Positions 54,326 through 62,719 of a DNA stretch of 64,000 nucleotides are shown here, piece by piece; the stretch's first letter is position 1; the number at the start of each line of letters is the position of its first letter. Source of the stretch: Exiguobacterium undae DSM 14481. GTDB taxonomy: Bacteria; Bacillota; Bacilli; Exiguobacteriales; Exiguobacteriaceae. Under the pieces are notes generated by a model. That model made no database searches. It was given only the letters and a program-made list of their open reading frames with translations, and had not been told where the DNA came from. The translations under genes were made by a program, and so were the position numbers. Location: the NCBI RefSeq assembly GCF_000620805.1, contig NZ_KK211187.1, positions 1,335,957-1,399,956 on the forward strand. The letters are read 5' to 3'.

Positions 54326-56590
54326 ATGGAATCGAGACAATCACTTGTCACCTATTTAGAAGAGTTAAAAACCGATCGCGCCTTCATGGAGCGCGTCACA
54401 TATATGAAAACAATGGAAGCGACACCCGGTCGATACGCTGCATTTCCAAACGAAATGCCGGAACGCTTGCGGCAGGCTCTAGAAAAGCGGGGCATTACGT
54501 CGTTGTACCGTCACCAAGAATTAGCTTTCCGGACTGTACAAGGTGGGGAATCAACCGTAATCGTCACACCAACGGCATCCGGGAAGACGTATTGTTTTAA
54601 CTTACCGATTTTAAGTCATCTGTTAGCGAATCCGAATGCCCGGGCGTTGTATCTGTACCCGACCAAAGCTTTGGCACAGGATCAAAATAGTGAACTGCTC
54701 GAACTGATTGATGATCTCGAAGCTCCAATCCGTTGTTTTACGTACGACGGCGATACTTCCCCGACAATCCGGACAAAAGTTCGGAAAGCCGGCAATATCG
54801 TCATTACGAATCCGGATATGTTACACTCGGGCATTTTGCCGCATCATACGAAGTGGATTGAGCTGTTTGAAAACTTATCGCACATCGTCATCGATGAACT
54901 GCATACGTACCGAGGTGTCTTCGGAAGTCATGTCGCCAATGTCATTCGCCGGCTCCGCCGCATTTGCCGTTATTACGGGAGTGATCCGATTTTTATCATG
55001 ACAAGTGCGACGATTGCCAATCCACAAGAGTTGGCAGAACGATTGACCGAAAAAAAGGTTCAGTTGATTGATGACAATGGAGCGCCGACCGGACGGAAAC
55101 ATTTTATCGTCTATCAACCGCCCATCGTCAATGCCCAACTCGGGATCCGGCGTTCGGCCACACTTGAGACCAAGCAGTTGGCTTCCCGCTTCATCAAAAA
55201 GAAATTTCAGACGATTGTTTTTGCCCGGTCCCGTGTCCGGGTCGAAGTGTTGTTGACGTATTTGCGAAGTCTCATTCGCCACGAACTCGGTCCGAAATCG
55301 ATTGAAGGATACCGAGGCGGTTATTTGCCGAGTGAACGTCGCGATATTGAAAGACGTCTTCGCAAGGGTGAAATCACCGGAATCGTCTCGACCAATGCCT
55401 TGGAACTTGGCGTCGACATCGGTCAACTGCAAGTCTGTATCATGAACGGATATCCCGGAACGATTGCTTCCTTGTGGCAACAGGCGGGACGAGCAGGGCG
55501 TCGTCAGGACGATGCGTTGATTATCTTAGTGGCATCGTCCGGAATTCTCGATCAATACGTTGCCGAACGACCGGAACTCTTTTTAAATCAATCACCGGAA
55601 GCTGCTCGTTTGGATCCGGACAATTTAATCATTGCCGTCGATCATATCAAGTGTGCGGCATTCGAACTCCCGTTTCGCCAAGGCGAATCATTTGGTACCT
55701 TGGAGACGGAAGATATCTTGGAATATCTCGTGGAGGAACGTGTCTTGAATCAACGGGGAGAACGCTATTATTGGATGAATGACGCGTTTCCCGCGCATGG
55801 CATTTCGTTACGCTCGAGTGATCAGGAAAATGTCGTCATCGTCGATCAAACCGATGTCCCGAATCGTGTGATCGGCGAAATGGATACGTTTAGTGCGATG
55901 ACATTGTTGCACGATGAGGCGATTTACCTTCACGGCGCCGACCAGTATCAAGTCGAGGTCTTGGATTTTGAGGAGAAAAAAGCATTTGTCCGTGCCGTAG
56001 ATGTAGATTATTACACCGATGCCAATTTTTCCGTCGAGTTGTCTGTTTTGGATGAAGATGAAAGTTATACGAACGGAGCGTTCAGTGTGGCGCGGGGAGA
56101 TGTCAGTGTCCGGGGAATGGCGACGATGTTCAAGAAAATCAAGTTCGGAACCCATGAAAACATTGGCTCTGGACCGATTCATTTGCCGGAGCGGGAAATC
56201 CACACGACCGGCGTCTGGTTTTCATTGCCGGAAAGTGCGACATCAAGCACGGAACTGGAACAAGTGCTCGAAGGAGTGGCCAACAGCCTGCGTCGCGTTG
56301 CCCCGCTGTATTTGATGTGTGATGCAAGTGACGTTTTTGTCGTTCCACAAGTCAAGGCAACGCATACTCAAAAACCGACGATCTATCTGTATGACCGTTA
56401 TCCGGGGGGAGTCGGTCTCGCCGCATCGATATACAAGCAACGTCACATCATGTTACGGGCAGCACGGGACTCGATTGAAACGTGTCCCTGTCAGGATGGT
56501 TGTCCGGCGTGTATCGGGATGATCGGTCTCGCTGACGAAAAAGAACGGACGATCCGAATGCTTGCTGAAATGGAGACGGAATTATCATGA
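54326..56590 (+). CDS. mrfA: MrfA (YprA) DNA repair helicase
   Basis: ATP-dependent 3'-5' helicase of 754 aa (YprA 749). Superfamily 2 motifs: VIVTPTASGKTYCF (Walker A), VIDELHTYRG (box II), TSATIAN (III) and QQAGRAGR (VI). C-terminal DUF1998 domain with the four-Cys zinc cluster C-x-C-x3-C-x2-C near the end (CPCQDGCPAC). In B. subtilis MrfA and MrfB repair mitomycin C damage apart from UvrABC. Start ATG 54326; the longer frame to 54263 covers the ponA terminator. Overlaps mrfB by 4 bases. Confidence 0.93.
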   Translation: MESRQSLVTYLEELKTDRAFMERVTYMKTMEATPGRYAAFPNEMPERLRQALEKRGITSLYRHQELAFRTVQGGESTVIVTPTASGKTYCFNLPILSHLLANPNARALYLYPTKALAQDQNSELLELIDDLEAPIRCFTYDGDTSPTIRTKVRKAGNIVITNPDMLHSGILPHHTKWIELFENLSHIVIDELHTYRGVFGSHVANVIRRLRRICRYYGSDPIFIMTSATIANPQELAERLTEKKVQLIDDNGAPTGRKHFIVYQPPIVNAQLGIRRSATLETKQLASRFIKKKFQTIVFARSRVRVEVLLTYLRSLIRHELGPKSIEGYRGGYLPSERRDIERRLRKGEITGIVSTNALELGVDIGQLQVCIMNGYPGTIASLWQQAGRAGRRQDDALIILVASSGILDQYVAERPELFLNQSPEAARLDPDNLIIAVDHIKCAAFELPFRQGESFGTLETEDILEYLVEERVLNQRGERYYWMNDAFPAHGISLRSSDQENVVIVDQTDVPNRVIGEMDTFSAMTLLHDEAIYLHGADQYQVEVLDFEEKKAFVRAVDVDYYTDANFSVELSVLDEDESYTNGAFSVARGDVSVRGMATMFKKIKFGTHENIGSGPIHLPEREIHTTGVWFSLPESATSSTELEQVLEGVANSLRRVAPLYLMCDASDVFVVPQVKATHTQKPTIYLYDRYPGGVGLAASIYKQRHIMLRAARDSIETCPCQDGCPACIGMIGLADEKERTIRMLAEMETELS

Positions 56591-57771
56591 AAAATAAACT
56601 GAGACGGATGTTGAAGACGACGGAGTCAGAACCAAAAGAAAAACCGTCACCGACGAAACAGGAACAACAGGCAACAGCGGAACAAGCGGCTTGGTTGGAA
56701 AAAGGAGCCGATATTCTCACCTTTGAAGAGGAATGGATCGTACGCATTGATCACCGTTATCCGCTGACAGCTCAGCATGGACATCGTTCGTTTGAAGCGG
56801 TGTTTGAATCCCTTCAGCTTCCGCATCCACCACTCGCACTCGATGTCCCGCTGGAACAAGTCATTTTTTTCGATACAGAAACGACCGGATTAAAAGGGAC
56901 CGGCACAACGATTTTTTTACTCGGCTTCGCACGTTTTGAAAAAGGCGACTTGTTGATGCGGCAATATTTTTTACCGCATCCGCATTATGAAGCGGCTTTG
57001 TACCACCATTTTCTGCATGATATCGGGGAAGATGTTCGCTTTGTGACCTACAACGGAAAGAGTTTTGACTGGCCACAAATCAAGACCCGTCATGTATTTG
57101 TCCGAGAACGGGTCCCCCGTCTGCCGAAAGTAGGACATTTAGACTTACTTCACGTCTGTCGGCGGATGTTCAAAGGATTGTACGATTCGTATCGACTGAC
57201 ACGGATGGAGGAACGAATCGGATTTGAACGGACAGATGATTTACCTGGATTTCTGGCACCGATGCATTATTTTCAATATGTCGAACATCAAAATCCGGCA
57301 ATCATGGAGGGCGTTCTCGAGCACCATCTCCATGACTGCCTGACTTTAGTCAGTCTGTACGATGAATGCAACCGGCTCGTGACGCACCGGCAAGACGCGT
57401 CGTCACAAATCCGGGAGAACATCGCTGTCTGGTTAGCCGACTTAGGCATCCATGAGCAATCGGTCAAACACTTTGGACAGGCGGAAGAACTGACGGCTCA
57501 AGGGTGGTTGCGGCAGGGTTTTTTATACAAGAAACTCCGCCAATACGAAGAAGCCGTCGACTGTTTTCAAAAAAGCGAGACATATGAAGGGTATATCGAA
57601 CTGGCCAAATGGGCCGAGCACATTGCAAAACGACCCGACGTTGCTTATGATTATACTGAACAGGCAAGAAAGATGTTAGAGCAGCACCAGTTATTGTCTT
57701 CGCGACGCGAACGCTTGATCACGGAATTGAATCATCGAAGTTTACGTCTGCAAAGGAAGTGTCAGCAATGA
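56587..57771 (+). CDS. mrfB: MrfB (YprB) exonuclease
   Basis: Metal-dependent exonuclease partner of MrfA; 394 aa. RNase H-like domain (about 85-265) with DEDDh residues in FFDTETTGLKGTG, TYNGKSFDWPQI and DLLHVCRRMF, HHLHDCLTLV. A C-terminal TPR-like part (about 290-390) follows; TPR fits with reports for YprB. Start ATG 56587 overlaps the mrfA stop. The stop overlaps ypsA by 4 bases. Confidence 0.92.
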   Translation: MKNKLRRMLKTTESEPKEKPSPTKQEQQATAEQAAWLEKGADILTFEEEWIVRIDHRYPLTAQHGHRSFEAVFESLQLPHPPLALDVPLEQVIFFDTETTGLKGTGTTIFLLGFARFEKGDLLMRQYFLPHPHYEAALYHHFLHDIGEDVRFVTYNGKSFDWPQIKTRHVFVRERVPRLPKVGHLDLLHVCRRMFKGLYDSYRLTRMEERIGFERTDDLPGFLAPMHYFQYVEHQNPAIMEGVLEHHLHDCLTLVSLYDECNRLVTHRQDASSQIRENIAVWLADLGIHEQSVKHFGQAEELTAQGWLRQGFLYKKLRQYEEAVDCFQKSETYEGYIELAKWAEHIAKRPDVAYDYTEQARKMLEQHQLLSSRRERLITELNHRSLRLQRKCQQ

Positions 57772-58328
57772 ATGTTGTGGCAGTCTCCGGCTATAAGCCA
57801 AACGAACTGGGGATATTTGATCAAAAACACCCCGGGATCAAGATTTTAAAAGCCGCCTACCGGGAACATCTGATCCGTTTGATTGAAGAGATGGGGACGA
57901 CGTGGTTTATTACGAGTGCTGCGCCTGGATGTGAGCTGTGGGCATGTGAAGTCATTCTTGAATTGAAGGAAGATTATCCGGACATCCGTCTAGGGATTTT
58001 GTTGCCGTTTCTGGAACAAGAGGCGAAATGGAAAGAACCGGTTCAAGCGCAATATCGTGCCGTGTTAAATCAAGCCGATTTTGTGGATGCGATCAGCCAG
58101 AAGCCTTACGAAAATCCTTCTCAGTTTCGAAATAAAACCGAATTCATGATTCAAAAGAGTCAGGGATTGTTATCCGTGTTTGATGAGGAACACGGAGGGT
58201 CCGCTAAGTATTTGGTGGAACGTGCTAAACTAGAGATGGAACGGTCCGATTATCAGCTGTTCTTGATCACACAAGACGACTTGGCGATGATGGAGCAGGA
58301 ACAGAACTACAATGATCAATGGGAGTGA
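57768..58328 (+). CDS. ypsA: YpsA, DUF1273 SLOG-domain protein
   Basis: Protein of 186 aa with a Rossmann-like SLOG fold (DUF1273). Typical blocks: VAVSGYKPNELGIF, FITSAAPGCELWACE, and the closing SYFLITQ-like QLFLITQDDLAMM. In Bacillus and Staphylococcus YpsA affects cell division, and SLOG proteins bind nucleotides; ligand unknown. The start is ATG 57768 with AAAGGAAG upstream; GTG 57759 lies in that site. gpsB follows 5 bases later. Confidence 0.88.
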   Translation: MNVVAVSGYKPNELGIFDQKHPGIKILKAAYREHLIRLIEEMGTTWFITSAAPGCELWACEVILELKEDYPDIRLGILLPFLEQEAKWKEPVQAQYRAVLNQADFVDAISQKPYENPSQFRNKTEFMIQKSQGLLSVFDEEHGGSAKYLVERAKLEMERSDYQLFLITQDDLAMMEQEQNYNDQWE

Positions 58329-58333
58329 AGCGT

Positions 58334-58654
58334 ATGTATAAGCCGTTATTGACAGCAGATGATATTTACAAAAAGGAATTCAAGACAGGGCTTCGAGGGT
58401 ACGTCATCGAAGATGTGGATGGTTATTTGGATCAAGTCATTAAGGATTACGAAGGGTTTGAGCGAGAAATCGATCGTTTAAAACGTGAATTGGAAGAAAC
58501 GAAGGCGTCTTCTTCTGTCGGGATCAAACGGGAAGAGCGTCGTGTTGAACCAGAAGTGGCGCCGGCACCTGCCAATCCCTCGAACTACGACATGTTACGC
58601 CGGATTTCGAATTTGGAAAAAGCCGTGTTCGGTCGTCCGCACAACGAAGAATGA
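58334..58654 (+). CDS. gpsB: Cell-cycle protein GpsB
   Basis: DivIVA-like coiled-coil protein, 106 aa, that moves PBP1 and other enzymes between the side wall and the septum. The N-terminal lipid-binding part has LTADDIYKKEF and GYVIEDVDGYLDQV; a coiled coil spans about 30-65, and a C-terminal helix (NYDMLRRISNLEKAVFG) forms the trimer end. Start ATG 58334 with GGGAGTGAAG. The PonA target is encoded 4 kb upstream. In B. subtilis rnpB follows; no RNase P RNA was seen here. Confidence 0.94.
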   Translation: MYKPLLTADDIYKKEFKTGLRGYVIEDVDGYLDQVIKDYEGFEREIDRLKRELEETKASSSVGIKREERRVEPEVAPAPANPSNYDMLRRISNLEKAVFGRPHNEE

Positions 58655-58683
58655 TGGCGGTCTTTTCCGCGACACGCCAACAA

Positions 58684-58722
58684 CCAAAAAGGACTTCTCG
58701 ATCAGGCGAGAAGTCCTTTTTG
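58684..58722. terminator. Bidirectional terminator after gpsB
   Basis: AAAAAGGACTTCTCG pairs with CGAGAAGTCCTTTTT around a 6-base loop, between converging genes. Confidence 0.95.
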
Positions 58723-58729
58723 GTTCGCC

Positions 58730-59038
58730 TTACGATCGATTGAGAAGATCCTCTGCACGAGGTAAATCTTCTTTCACGACATAGACGGCAACCCGATCAT
58801 CTAAATTTTTGCTGAAGCGGCGGAAAAGAAAAGACGTTTTGATGCCACGTTCGATGCGTACTTCAAGACCGGCTTGATCCAACCGGTCATAGTCACGTGC
58901 CAAGCGTTCCCCTTTTTCTCCAAATTCTTCACCGAGCAGAACCCAACGTAACGATTCTTTTGTGCGTCGCAAAACGATCACAAGAAACGCAAGAACAAGC
59001 ACGGCAATCAATATTAAACGTATTGTGTTCACATCCAT
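58730..59038 (-). CDS. Membrane-anchored protein, unknown function
   Basis: Protein of 102 aa with one N-terminal hydrophobic segment (about 5-25, IRLILIAVLVLAFLVIVL) and a charged cytoplasmic or external domain. The domain has alternating beta-like patterns (GLEVRIERGIKTSF, DDRVAVYVVKEDL). The ATG at 59038 follows GAGGTGA; the GTG 59050 is inside that site. It is not a family I can name. Convergent with gpsB. Confidence 0.7.
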   Translation of the reverse strand: MDVNTIRLILIAVLVLAFLVIVLRRTKESLRWVLLGEEFGEKGERLARDYDRLDQAGLEVRIERGIKTSFLFRRFSKNLDDRVAVYVVKEDLPRAEDLLNRS

Positions 59039-59070
59039 AAATCTCTTCACCTCATCTTTATCATACGTCC

Positions 59071-60645
59071 TTAACGGGCATAAAGTAAACGTTCAAGATA
59101 ACGCGAAAATGGATTGATTTTTAATCCTTGTTGACGATACGCAATATATCCATCCGGACGAATCAAATAAAGTCCCGCTTGTTTAATCCCGAACTTCCGT
59201 GCGAGTTCACCGCCTTGATCGACGACACCATCGTCCTTCAGCTCTTGATGAATGGGGACGGTTTCGAACAAATCGGGATAGGAATAAGCCAGTTCTTTAA
59301 ACGGTAGAAGGGTCGCGTCATCCGATTGACGCGGTAAAAAGAGCAACAGCAGGAAATTGCGGTCCGCCCGTCGTAACAAAAGTTCATTTTTTTTCGTTCG
59401 CGGATTCACGACTTCGCTGTACGGCATCGGCTCACCGGGACGTGGTGTCAGAAGCGGGAACCGTCCTTGTGTGACGAACAGGTGGGACGCTTGGTAGTTG
59501 CTGTTGAGTTGCGCGATTCGATTGGTGACATAATGATGGAGTGGCGTGATTTTTAAACTGTTTCGAATGACTTTTTCTTGTAAGGGCAATAAAAAAGGCA
59601 CATTGATTTGCAACAGTTCGGTGGCGAGATTGGTTGAGCGTAAAATACCGCGCGCCGCTTCCCTGCGTTCGACACTGTAAGAATCGAGTAAAGGAAAACT
59701 GGCCTTAAACCGGTGAACACACCATAACTTCCATGCCAAGTTCATTGCATCGGCAATACCGGTATTCATGCCTTGCCCGCCGACGGGCGAATTGATGTGG
59801 GCGGCATCTCCAATTAAGTAGATGCGGTGGTGACCAAACTTCTCAATAATTCGATTGTGGACGCGGAACATGGAGTACCAGTGGACTTTCTTAAGCGTAA
59901 AAGGTACTTTAGCCCGGTTTTTCAAGAAATCTTCGATGGCTGCGTGGTCGGTTGGAACCGCTCCATTCGATAAGTTGCCGGTAATTCGGAATAAATTGGA
60001 TTGGAGCGGGAACGATTCGATGACACCATGATCGGAAAAGAAGATATGCACTTCTTCAGACGACAACGGCCAATCGACCTCGATGTCCGCAAGTGCCCAC
60101 GACTCTTTAAAGGATTTGCCGCTGAACGGCAGTCCAAGTTCACGCCGGACAAAGCTGTTGGCCCCGTCCGCTCCGATGATAAAGGAAGCATCGACGGTTT
60201 CGGTGACATCGTCTTTTCGAATCGAGGCACTGACGAACGTCGGGAACTGTGCAAATCCGGTCAATTCGGTTTCGCGTTCCACCTGATGTCCATCTTCTTG
60301 CAAGCGTGTTTCAAGAATGCGTTCGGTTTCACTTTGAGGCAATAAGGTAACGAATGGAAACGGTGTGTTTAAATCGGTAAAGTCAAGCTTCGCTTGCCAA
60401 GCCCCGTTAACGTATAAGTTCCCTTGATTAATTTTAATAGCATTCTCCATTAGAGCATCGGCTACACCAAGACGTGCGAACAATTCAAGCGACCGGGCCT
60501 GAATACCGATGGCCTTTGAAACGACCGACGGACCGCTTGCCCGTTCGATGATGCGAAACGTCAATCCATACCGTGACAAGGCAAGCGCCAATGTCAAACC
60601 GGTTGGTCCAGCACCAATGATCAAAACATCTATTTTTTTCTTCAC
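59071..60645 (-). CDS. FAD-dependent aromatic monooxygenase-like protein
   Basis: Flavoprotein of 524 aa of the PheA/TfdB (UbiH-like) group. FAD motif IIGAGPTGLTLALAL (8-22), the DG motif IIGADGANSFVRREL (near residue 160), and the GD motif GDAAHINSPVGGQGMN (near residue 280). A C-terminal thioredoxin-like domain (about 400-524) ends with LYLIRPDGYIAYR. It could hydroxylate an aromatic substrate or inactivate an antibiotic such as rifampicin; the substrate is unknown. Its divergent neighbour is the small gene at 60735. Not part of the conserved backbone, so likely an added gene. Confidence 0.82.
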   Translation of the reverse strand: MKKKIDVLIIGAGPTGLTLALALSRYGLTFRIIERASGPSVVSKAIGIQARSLELFARLGVADALMENAIKINQGNLYVNGAWQAKLDFTDLNTPFPFVTLLPQSETERILETRLQEDGHQVERETELTGFAQFPTFVSASIRKDDVTETVDASFIIGADGANSFVRRELGLPFSGKSFKESWALADIEVDWPLSSEEVHIFFSDHGVIESFPLQSNLFRITGNLSNGAVPTDHAAIEDFLKNRAKVPFTLKKVHWYSMFRVHNRIIEKFGHHRIYLIGDAAHINSPVGGQGMNTGIADAMNLAWKLWCVHRFKASFPLLDSYSVERREAARGILRSTNLATELLQINVPFLLPLQEKVIRNSLKITPLHHYVTNRIAQLNSNYQASHLFVTQGRFPLLTPRPGEPMPYSEVVNPRTKKNELLLRRADRNFLLLLFLPRQSDDATLLPFKELAYSYPDLFETVPIHQELKDDGVVDQGGELARKFGIKQAGLYLIRPDGYIAYRQQGLKINPFSRYLERLLYAR

Positions 60646-60734
60646 GGATAGCCCCCCTTATTTTACTTCTTAGCCAAAACTCGCTACCATTAAACTATCG
60701 ACTTGGCGGGCAACCGTCTGAAAGGATGAGACCA

Positions 60735-60956
60735 GTGAACGAGCAATTATTTACGACAGAACGATTGATGAGCAACTTCAGAGAATACACACGCCAAAAC
60801 GAAGCCCACATGACAACCATCCAAGCCCTCAATGCCTATTATAAGGTAGTGGCGGGATCGATTTTAGCCGACCGAATTGCTAAAAATGCCGATTTGATTG
60901 TCCGGATGCGTCATTTGGAAGAGGCTTATCAGAAAGTCGCGCAGGAAACACGATGA
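60735..60956 (+). CDS. Small helical protein, unknown function
   Basis: Protein of 73 aa, predicted to be helical and charged, with no membrane segment. GTG 60735 has AAAGGA 9 bases upstream; the in-frame ATG 60726 directly follows that site. The stop overlaps the start of the Nudix gene (ATGA), so the two are coupled. I do not recognise it. Confidence 0.65.
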   Translation: MNEQLFTTERLMSNFREYTRQNEAHMTTIQALNAYYKVVAGSILADRIAKNADLIVRMRHLEEAYQKVAQETR

Positions 60957-61564
60957 GTGACTTTCAGCTCAGTGATGTCAAACGAGCTTTTGAATCGTCG
61001 ACGGAACGGCTCCCGAAAAACGCAGCAGCGGTATTGGTCCCACTGATCGAACGAGACGGGGAAGTCCATGTCTTGTTTCAAGTCCGTGCCAAAACGTTAC
61101 GCTCGCAACCCGGTGAGATTGCCTTTCCGGGCGGACGGATTGATCCCGGAGAACAACCGCGGGAAGCGGCCGTGCGAGAGACAACGGAAGAGTTGAACCT
61201 AACGGAAGAAAACATCGAAGTCATCGGCACACTTGAACCGTTGGTCACACCCAACCGTTCAATCATCTATCCCTATGTCGGGATACTAACGGCGACGGAC
61301 ATTCACCCGTCACCGATGGAAGTCGATCATATCTTCTTCGTATCGCTTGCCGATTTACTGGCAGCAGAACCGATTCAGGGAGAGATGGAGTGGCGGATTC
61401 GTCCGGGCAAGAAAGTACCGACCGAACGGATGGCGAATCGTGACGCTTATTTGGACCGGACATACAAAACCGTTGAACATTTTTATGAACATGAAGCCTA
61501 TTTGATTTGGGGACTGACGGCGAAAATCTTGCGGCAGATGTTGCGGACCTTAACGCAATACTAG
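60953..61564 (+). CDS. Nudix hydrolase, CoA pyrophosphatase type
   Basis: Hydrolase of 203 aa. The Nudix box G-x5-E-x7-R-E-x2-E-E runs from GRIDPGE to RETTEELNL near residues 60-82. The stretch before it (RAKTLRSQPGEIAFPGG) matches the NuCoA motif of enzymes that split coenzyme A and its oxidised forms into 3',5'-ADP and phosphopantetheine. Role: CoA turnover, in line with pantothenate genes elsewhere in the window, though not linked to them by an operon. Confidence 0.85.
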   Translation: MSDFQLSDVKRAFESSTERLPKNAAAVLVPLIERDGEVHVLFQVRAKTLRSQPGEIAFPGGRIDPGEQPREAAVRETTEELNLTEENIEVIGTLEPLVTPNRSIIYPYVGILTATDIHPSPMEVDHIFFVSLADLLAAEPIQGEMEWRIRPGKKVPTERMANRDAYLDRTYKTVEHFYEHEAYLIWGLTAKILRQMLRTLTQY

Positions 61565-61624
61565 CTTTTTCAACAGTTCTTTTATATGATTAAGAATATC
61601 TGAACGTGTCAGGAGATGAGTGAG

Positions 61625-61831
61625 ATGGAAGAAGAAGAGCTATTTGATTATATCGTCGGTGATATGGTGAAAACAAAAGAAGGATGGGTCGCAGAAGTGA
61701 CGGCAGTCTTGACGAATACTGTCGTAGGAGACCTTTCGCATACGAAAAACTTTGAATCACTTGGTTTTGAATTCGAGAAACAAGTTCTGATCAAATCGGA
61801 AATCGAATTATTAGAACGGAAATCAAAATAA
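61625..61831 (+). CDS. YkvS-like DUF2187 protein
   Basis: Protein of 68 aa. The pattern VGDMVKTKEGWVAEVTAV, then TVVGDLSHTKNFESLGF, fits the DUF2187 family (small SH3-like KOW relatives). ATG 61625 follows AGGAG by 9 bases; ATG 61616 lies within the site. Single gene ending in a terminator. Function unknown. Confidence 0.7.
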   Translation: MEEEELFDYIVGDMVKTKEGWVAEVTAVLTNTVVGDLSHTKNFESLGFEFEKQVLIKSEIELLERKSK

Positions 61832-61837
61832 GTAAGG

Positions 61838-61869
61838 AACCGGACAGATTGTTTCTGCCGGTTTTTTTT
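61838..61869 (+). terminator. Terminator after the DUF2187 gene
   Basis: AACCGGACAGA pairs with TCTGCCGGTT (with one mismatch) and continues into T8. Confidence 0.8.
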
Positions 61870-61987
61870 GTTGTCTGAAGGAAGGAAAAGCAGGTTTCAT
61901 AATAGGAAAATGAGGGAAATTTTACAAAGATAATAACGAACTCAGATGAAATGTGTTTACAAACTAAAGATGGTGGAGGGATCGTGT

Positions 61988-62719
61988 GTGATTGAATTCA
62001 AGGAAGTCGGTAAAACCTATCCAGACGGAACAAAAGCGGTCCAAAAATTGAATTTTACAGTTGAAAAAGGCGAGATTTTTTGTTTGATTGGACCTTCAGG
62101 TTGTGGCAAGACCACGACAATGAAAATGGTCAATCGGTTAATCGATCATACGGAAGGCCAGATTTGGATTAACGGGCAACCGATCATGTCGATTGACGAG
62201 CATGAACTGCGCCGCCAAATTGGTTATGTCCTGCAACAGATTGCCTTGTTTCCGCACATGACAGTCGAAGAAAACGTATCGGTCGTCCCGCAATTGTTGA
62301 AGTGGGATAAAAAGAAGATTGACGAACGTGTCAAAACCCTGTTTCATCTGACCGGTCTGACTGAAAACCTGAGAAAAAAATACCCGAGCGAACTGTCGGG
62401 TGGTCAGCAACAACGCGTAGGTGTCATGCGCGCCTTGGCAGCGGAACAAGACGTCATTTTAATGGACGAACCGTTTTCTGCGCTCGATCCGATCTCACGG
62501 GATCAATTGCAAAATGATTTATTACGGTTAAATGATGAGCTCGGAAAAACGATTCTGTTTGTCACGCACGATATGAATGAAGCGTTGAAACTCGGAAGTC
62601 GGATCTGTCTGATGAATGACGGCGAAATTGTCCTTATTGGAACAAAAGAAGACATTTTAGCAAGTGAAGACCCGTTCGTGAAGGAATTCATGGGTCAAGT
62701 TAGGGGGATCGTTCAATGA
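61988..62719 (+). CDS. Compatible-solute ABC transporter ATPase (OpuF/OpuC type)
   Basis: ATPase of 243 aa for glycine betaine/choline/carnitine import. [17 protein letters not shown] at the start, Walker [12 protein letters not shown]-loop [15 protein letters not shown], signature [15 protein letters not shown], Walker [13 protein letters not shown] and the switch His in FVTHDMNEA. It ends just after the nucleotide domain, without the pair of CBS domains that OpuCA/OpuBA carry. Start GTG 61988 with GGTGGAGGG upstream. Overlaps the permease gene by 4 bases. Confidence 0.9.
   Translation: MIEFKEVGKTYPDGTKAVQKLNFTVEKGEIFCLIGPSGCGKTTTMKMVNRLIDHTEGQIWINGQPIMSIDEHELRRQIGYVLQQIALFPHMTVEENVSVVPQLLKWDKKKIDERVKTLFHLTGLTENLRKKYPSELSGGQQQRVGVMRALAAEQDVILMDEPFSALDPISRDQLQNDLLRLNDELGKTILFVTHDMNEALKLGSRICLMNDGEIVLIGTKEDILASEDPFVKEFMGQVRGIVQ

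Noticed and set aside
58655-58730. RNase P RNA expected after gpsB from the Bacillus order
   Set aside because: Only a terminator of about 40 bases fits in the gap; no room for a 400-base RNA.
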